Of a stretch of 42,837 nucleotides of DNA, positions 40,001 to 42,837 are shown piece by piece. The notes under the pieces were generated by a model that saw nothing but the letters and a program-made list of their open reading frames with translations, was not told the origin of the DNA and searched no databases. Source of the DNA: an uncultured Lachnospiraceae bacterium (GTDB lineage Bacteria; Bacillota; Clostridia; Lachnospirales; Lachnospiraceae). How positions within the stretch are numbered: the first letter of the stretch is position 1; every line of letters starts with the position of its first letter. The DNA lies in contig CAJTVN010000036.1 in NCBI GenBank assembly GCA_910579685.1, positions 1 through 42,837 on the forward strand, in the 5' to 3' direction. The position numbers and the translations under genes are program-made.

Positions 40001-40401
40001 AAAACACGCTCCCGATAATCCGGACCATAGCAATAATCAATCCATTGAACAAACTCGAACAATGCACGCAAAGATGCCAGGGCATCAGCCGCCTGTACGC
40101 TTCGCCCGGTATGCACTGCCAGATTACCCAGCTTAATGATAAAGGGGAGCTTTCCCCAGGTATTGTGATCCACCGCAAAGCGAAAGTCAGGCTCGTGAAT
40201 CAGAGACTGCAGATTATCCCGGTATGGCATTTTCATGGTATTGTCCGCAGAATATACCCACTTAACGGCCAGCTCCAATGCCTTCCGGCAGCCCACGGCG
40301 CACATGGCAGGAACGGACGCATAGATTTTTTCCGCCTCCAAGCAGGACGGCGCAAAGAGGGCGTATTCCGCTGTAGATTTCAGAAATTCGAAGTTTGACA
40401 T
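37024..40401 (-). CDS. hsdR: Type I restriction enzyme, R subunit
   Basis: A 1125-residue motor-nuclease subunit of a type I restriction-modification enzyme, which translocates unmodified DNA and cuts it. An N-terminal DUF4145 domain (about 15-120) is followed by a helical linker (150-195), a PD-(D/E)XK nuclease with Asp245 and VEAK (259-262), and a superfamily 2 helicase with Walker A MATGTGKT (372-379), DESH box (473-476), TAT (498-500) and motif VI QMIGRGTR. A long C-terminal helical domain binds the rest of the complex. It looks intact. The partner genes are not adjacent: hsdS lies 1.8 kb upstream beyond a toxin-antitoxin pair and a hydrolase, and hsdM is outside the window. Confidence 0.95.
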   Translation of the reverse strand: MSNFEFLKSTAEYALFAPSCLEAEKIYASVPAMCAVGCRKALELAVKWVYSADNTMKMPYRDNLQSLIHEPDFRFAVDHNTWGKLPFIIKLGNLAVHTGRSVQAADALASLRALFEFVQWIDYCYGPDYRERVFDETLIPTEKIVVDTRKIREQESLLGEKEAQIKALRRQIEQMSAQYTAQKEQHKQERTFEAEDLSEFKTRKTYIDVDMKGMGWKFSGTDADVQEEYPVDGMAGVVGQTGFVDYVLFGKDGLPLALVEAKRTSRDPNTGRRQALLYADCLERRFNRRPMMFTTNGFETYFWDDQTSPQRKVSRIFSKEDLQKLMNGRTQRLDLMSVPIDDKITDRYYQKEAIRAVCEQISQGFRKHLLVMATGTGKTRTASSLTDVLSRGKYVTNVLFLADRTALVKQARDDFRNYLPDMSLCNLCSNKDDRQARIVFSTYPAMLNALDDGRSKDGRRLFTPTHFDLIIIDESHRSIFKKYRAIFEYFDAILVGLTATPKTDVDRNTYDFFEMEHGVPTYAYDYETAVYQDHVLVPYYNYEVRTKFLEEGITYDDLSREDKERYEDDFLEDGLMPEFIPSEKLNRFVFNETTVDLVLQDLMERGIRVAGGDRLGKTIIFAQNKRHAEFILERFNKLYPQYCGTFAQRVICDDAYAQTVIDDFKMPEREPHIVVSVDMMDTGIDVPEAVNLVFFKKVRSKAKFWQMIGRGTRLCKGLSCLDQIDGEYTDKRRFLIFDYCGNFEFFREHKEGYESRDTKTLSENIFGKQIRLIMALQESAFAGDDYQAWRSEIAGACQDRISELRPDLITVKLRMEYVEKYRKPEAFVFISESDRGELLSQLAPLVYLKDTDEFAKRFDNFMYGLMLAHAEQMPAFRYARKQLCEMASLLEQKISIPQVREKLPLIREIQCDAFWKANDLLLLEKVRRELRELIKFLEESGDREKHIVTRLTDPVIDRKEGALLDAAYDFEDYRAKVNRYVNENGDTLAIHKLTHNIPLTDGDYQELERVLTSELGSRQDYEREFGETPFGLLIRRIAKLDHDAAMQAFSAFINDESLNQKQIAFVQKIINHIERNGYMENVSLLTKPPFDKPVSFLKLFDAKTRTALMSAINTVRDNAVRIEAS

Positions 40402-40476
40402 AATTCGCTCACCTTAATCAATTTAGCTATTCTTTTCCTGTTGGGAAAATTTGTGATTCGTCATTTTGGAATTATC

Positions 40477-40779
40477 TTATAAATTCCGCCCCTGATACTG
40501 AACCGTTACCACATAAACTGTTTCGTCCGCCTCATCAATACGGAAAATAACAATATAATTATCAAGCAGCAACTGTCTGTAACCCCTTTCGGCATACCTG
40601 CCCTCATTACGCTGTTGATGGGACTGTGAAAAGGTGTCTGGATTTAAAACAGCTGTTTTAATTCGGTCAACCTGACCTTTTGCATTTTCAGGAGCCAATT
40701 TCTCATTTGCTATATATTTATAAATACTGTCTAATTCGCCTATTGCTCTTGGACTGATTTTTACTTTGTATTTACCCAA
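40477..40779 (-). CDS. RelE/ParE-family toxin
   Basis: A 100-residue toxin of the RelE/ParE fold (YKVKISPRAIGELDSIYKYIANE start, ending in strands with YRQLLLDNYIVIFRID and VYVVTVQYQGRNL). RelE toxins cut mRNA on the ribosome, and ParE toxins poison gyrase; the sequence does not decide between them, though the AxxELxxIxxYI pattern leans to ParE. I start it at a TTG (40779) overlapping the end of the antitoxin gene, because GGAG lies ten bases upstream and this gives the usual N-terminus. It pairs with the Phd/YefM-like antitoxin. Confidence 0.85.
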   Translation of the reverse strand: MGKYKVKISPRAIGELDSIYKYIANEKLAPENAKGQVDRIKTAVLNPDTFSQSHQQRNEGRYAERGYRQLLLDNYIVIFRIDEADETVYVVTVQYQGRNL

Positions 40780-41035
40780 AATACTTTTTCTCCAATTCTG
40801 CAAAAACCATCTCAGCACCGACCGCTTCTGCTCCGTCCGCCATTACCTTCTCGGATTCGTAAATTGCCTGGTCGATGCGGTTAATTCTTGCGAATCTATC
40901 ATACAATTCACTACTCATTACAACTAAATCGCTATATCCATTTTTGGTAATAAAAATAGGCTCCTGTTCCTTGTGAGCAATATTGGAAATCTCTGTTGTA
41001 TTGCGTAAATCCTTAATAGGCATAATAAGCGGCAT
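40772..41035 (-). CDS. Phd/YefM-family antitoxin
   Basis: An 87-residue antitoxin. The N-terminal half is the Phd/YefM DNA-binding dimer domain (IMPIKDLRNTTEISNIAHKEQEPIFITKNGYSDLVVMSSELYDR), and the C-terminal half is a helical tail that would wrap the toxin. It overlaps the toxin gene by 8 bases. A palindrome between the -35 and -10 boxes upstream fits autorepression. Confidence 0.92.
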   Translation of the reverse strand: MPLIMPIKDLRNTTEISNIAHKEQEPIFITKNGYSDLVVMSSELYDRFARINRIDQAIYESEKVMADGAEAVGAEMVFAELEKKYFG

Positions 41036-41073
41036 AATGCTTCGCTCCTTTCTTTTTTCGCAATTAGATGTGT

Positions 41074-41106
41074 CATAATTACAGCATAATTATGCGCCGC
41101 AAACAA
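41074..41106 (-). promoter_or_regulatory. Promoter and operator of the Phd/ParE pair
   Basis: On the minus strand, -35 TTGTTT (41101-41106) and -10 TGTAAT (41078-41083) are spaced by 17 bases. The perfect palindrome CATAATTATG (41085-41094) lies between them and a second half-copy (CATAATTA) at 41074-41081 overlaps the -10. This is a typical layout for antitoxin-controlled operators. Confidence 0.6.
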
Positions 41107-41123
41107 TGAAAACATACACATAA

Positions 41124-41963
41124 CTACGCTTTTTTACAAAAATCCTCAACTATATCCAATATTACACTATCATAATAAACCGCACCGCCATGCGCATCGT
41201 TTTCTGCAAGCTCATAGTAAGAAACATTATGATGGCATTCCATAAGCTTTTCATATAAGGTTCTGCTGTTCGCCACGGAAACAATCGGATCACATTCGCT
41301 ATGCAGAAGTAAAATTGGCGGAAGCTCAATATCCTCAGAAATATACATAGAGCAGGAAGCTTTCCTGGCAAGCTCTTCATTCCCTTCAATGGTATCAACG
41401 CCAAGCAGGACTGCACTCGGACGAACTGTCATCCAGGCCGGAAGTTCTTCTTTTGCACAGATCAGTAAATCGGTTGACCCGCTCTCGCAGATAACGCCGG
41501 AAATCTTCGGTAAAGCCTTGCACAATCCATGCCCATGAAAGAGCACCGACATCATAGCAACATGTCCGCCGGAAGAATTCCCCATAAGGAAAACTTTATC
41601 TGCATCTATATGAAAAAGATCCGCAATACCTGGAATGAAATTTAACGCATTATATACGTCTTCAATTTGAGCAGGAAAAGGAGCAATATCCGACTCGCGA
41701 TACTCCATTGCCGCAATCACGAATCCTCGTCTGGCAAGAAGCGCATATTGTGGAAGGTCATTGTACATCTCCTGCTTATGCCAGGCAGAGCCCGGGATAA
41801 AGAGAATCAGCGGATACTTCTCATCCTTGCTCATTTCCTGCCGAAACGGGAAAATGATCTGCAGATGCCTCTTACAGTTACCATAATCATAATATTCCCA
41901 ATCCTGCGAATACAGCCATTGCACTTCATTCGCATTCATCTCAACCCGGATTTTGTGTTTCAT
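41124..41963 (-). CDS. Alpha/beta hydrolase (esterase/lipase-like)
   Basis: A 279-residue alpha/beta hydrolase without a signal peptide. The oxyanion region is in LILFIPGSAWHKQ, the nucleophile Ser is in GNSSGGH (near residue 135), the acid in HSECDPIVSV and the catalytic His in NDAHGG. It resembles the BD-FAE and acetyl-esterase group, which act on small acyl esters or sugar esters. It starts at 41963 behind GGAGGG. It lies in an AT-rich segment between hsdS and the toxin-antitoxin pair, a place where such a metabolic gene is unusual, so it may be passenger DNA. Confidence 0.87.
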   Translation of the reverse strand: MKHKIRVEMNANEVQWLYSQDWEYYDYGNCKRHLQIIFPFRQEMSKDEKYPLILFIPGSAWHKQEMYNDLPQYALLARRGFVIAAMEYRESDIAPFPAQIEDVYNALNFIPGIADLFHIDADKVFLMGNSSGGHVAMMSVLFHGHGLCKALPKISGVICESGSTDLLICAKEELPAWMTVRPSAVLLGVDTIEGNEELARKASCSMYISEDIELPPILLLHSECDPIVSVANSRTLYEKLMECHHNVSYYELAENDAHGGAVYYDSVILDIVEDFCKKA

Positions 41964-42017
41964 TACACCCTCCACAACATATTAACTTCTAATCTAAGGC
42001 TTTTGGCAATTACTTAA

Positions 42018-42225
42018 TTTTATACCGCTCAAACGGATTATACTTTTTAATTTCCGTACAATCATTATGGTCAAAGGAAATCATGACGATCCAGGCTCCC
42101 TGAAATCACTGACCAGCTCCATCTCCTGCGCATCAGCAAATTCTTTGATCGTGCCAACGGCTCTTTTATACGGGCATGAGAAAACAGCACCAATTTCCTT
42201 AACCCTCAAAAATGCTGTTACTAAT
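42018..42225 (-). pseudogene. Frameshifted fragment of an unknown gene
   Basis: Right after hsdS, one minus-strand frame reads VTAFLRVKEIGAVFSCPYKR and on through TIKEFADAQEMELVSDF before a stop. The next frame continues smoothly with QGAWIVMISFDHNDCTEIKK and PFERYKIK to a stop near 42018. A single frameshift near 42110 joins them into a plausible C-terminal protein segment of about 65 residues. No start codon or ribosome binding site is seen. I do not recognise the family. It is probably a decayed gene between hsdS and the hydrolase. Confidence 0.4.
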
Positions 42226-42837
42226 TCTCTGTCTTTCCTGCTCTGTCAAACGACAGTTGTGTCTTTTTTAACGTTTTCTGAATGGCAAATTCCAATTTGT
42301 CGGTCTGTTTTACAAAGGTATAATAACTATTCTGCACTTCGACTGGAGGTTTAATAATCTGAAATCTCGACACAATAGGAACGTTTAAATTGGGCATTGT
42401 CTGTCCCACTGCCATATCCTCAATAGCCTTCTTAAACGACGGGAAAGAGATTATTTTCTGTATATAGTCTGCTGTCACTTCACCGCGTACCCTAATCAGC
42501 AGACTACCAGTTCCACACAAGAAACCTTCGTAAGGAACAACAGCGCAACGTCCCATCTCTCCTCTGCGTCCCATAATCACATCACCAACGTGTAAATGAT
42601 AAGCTTCAAGCTCAGCATATTTTTTATCAGAAATTGTCAGTTTGCTATCCGGAGCAACTTTTCCGTCAATTATGTGAGATGGATTCAAGAGAGGATGCCC
42701 TCCCTCAATGTAGTCTTCCTTGTGCAGTAATGAACCAAATGGGCCAATCTTTATCTCAGCTAATTCAGAAAGAGTTACTCTTTTAAATCCGTGCGGATTG
42801 GCAACCGGATCCCCAAACATCTCGATAAACCGGGATT
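42221..42837 (-). CDS. hsdS: Type I restriction enzyme, S subunit (5' part beyond window edge)
   Basis: The visible 204 residues are the C-terminal half of a specificity subunit: the end of the central conserved region (SRFIEMFGDPV), a second target-recognition domain (about 20-165, with GPFGSLLHKEDYIEGGHPLLNPSHI and GDVIMGRRGEMGRCAVVP), and the closing helical conserved region (VEVQNSYYTFVKQTDKLEFAIQKTL). The frame stays open to the window edge, so the ATG at 42820 is internal and the real start lies outside. It selects the DNA sequence that the HsdM/HsdR complex methylates or cuts. hsdR lies 1.8 kb downstream. Confidence 0.92.
   Translation of the reverse strand, partial: SRFIEMFGDPVANPHGFKRVTLSELAEIKIGPFGSLLHKEDYIEGGHPLLNPSHIIDGKVAPDSKLTISDKKYAELEAYHLHVGDVIMGRRGEMGRCAVVPYEGFLCGTGSLLIRVRGEVTADYIQKIISFPSFKKAIEDMAVGQTMPNLNVPIVSRFQIIKPPVEVQNSYYTFVKQTDKLEFAIQKTLKKTQLSFDRAGKTEN

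Noticed and set aside
1..42837. CRISPR arrays, prophage genes, transposases and rRNA
   Set aside because: I looked for regular spaced repeats, integrase, capsid and transposase motifs and ribosomal RNA signatures and found none.

Overview
The window looks like chromosome of a Gram-positive, spore-forming, gut-type Lachnospiraceae (Clostridia) bacterium. The evidence is moderate GC with Firmicutes-type ribosome binding sites, a class II (about 500 aa) GalT, a sporulation gene (spmB), class B sortase, VanW and CotH proteins, and LplB/LplC-type sugar ABC importers with a lipoprotein binding protein. Genus cannot be fixed from the sequence alone. About 40 genes are present and most lie on the minus strand.

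Layout. 261-3910: a carbohydrate (CUT1) ABC importer operon (two permeases, then the binding lipoprotein); the second permease carries a one-base frameshift. 4166-5185: a LacI regulator with a self-overlapping operator and promoter. 5304-6514: MarR regulator overlapping a TauE/SafE exporter. 6645-9343: cutC, spmB (no spmA beside it) and an AAA/DUF4143 ATPase preceded by twin palindromes. 9562-15773: lipoprotein, AraC regulator, galK, galT and a B12-binding-like radical SAM protein, the last coupled to galT by an ATGA overlap. 15872-20347: one long operon encoding a class B sortase, a secreted transglutaminase-like protein, a GspF/PilC-type membrane platform and four small single-span proteins, at least one pilin-like; no assembly ATPase or prepilin peptidase is present. 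20565-21521: a plus-strand tRNA-Gly(UCC) followed closely by a VanW protein. 21529-25356: an asymmetric heterodimeric ABC exporter and a Cys-rich small protein. 25534-26661: a CE2-like SGNH esterase. 26745-28459: XRE regulator, membrane protein and CPBP intramembrane protease in an overlapping operon. 28814-29477: a MntA/HepT-type toxin-antitoxin pair. 29516-30469: an acetyltransferase fused to a cytidine-deaminase domain. 30599-30814: remnant of a GH2 glycosidase. 30821-36122: VTC-domain protein, DUF4956 membrane protein, CotH kinase protein, and a two-component system. 36331-42837: a GNAT, then a type I restriction locus in which hsdR and (edge-truncated) hsdS are separated by a Phd/ParE pair and an alpha/beta hydrolase.

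How the parts work together. The ABC importer, gal genes, esterase and GH2 remnant suggest a plant or host glycan-foraging lifestyle. The sortase/transglutaminase/pseudopilin operon and the VTC-DUF4956-CotH operon are both surface or envelope systems whose substrates are unknown, and they are the strongest candidates for poorly described biology here. The right end is an accessory/defence region (toxin-antitoxin pairs, restriction genes, gene remnants) that looks assembled by insertion and decay. All functional calls rest on reading motifs by eye; no database search was possible.
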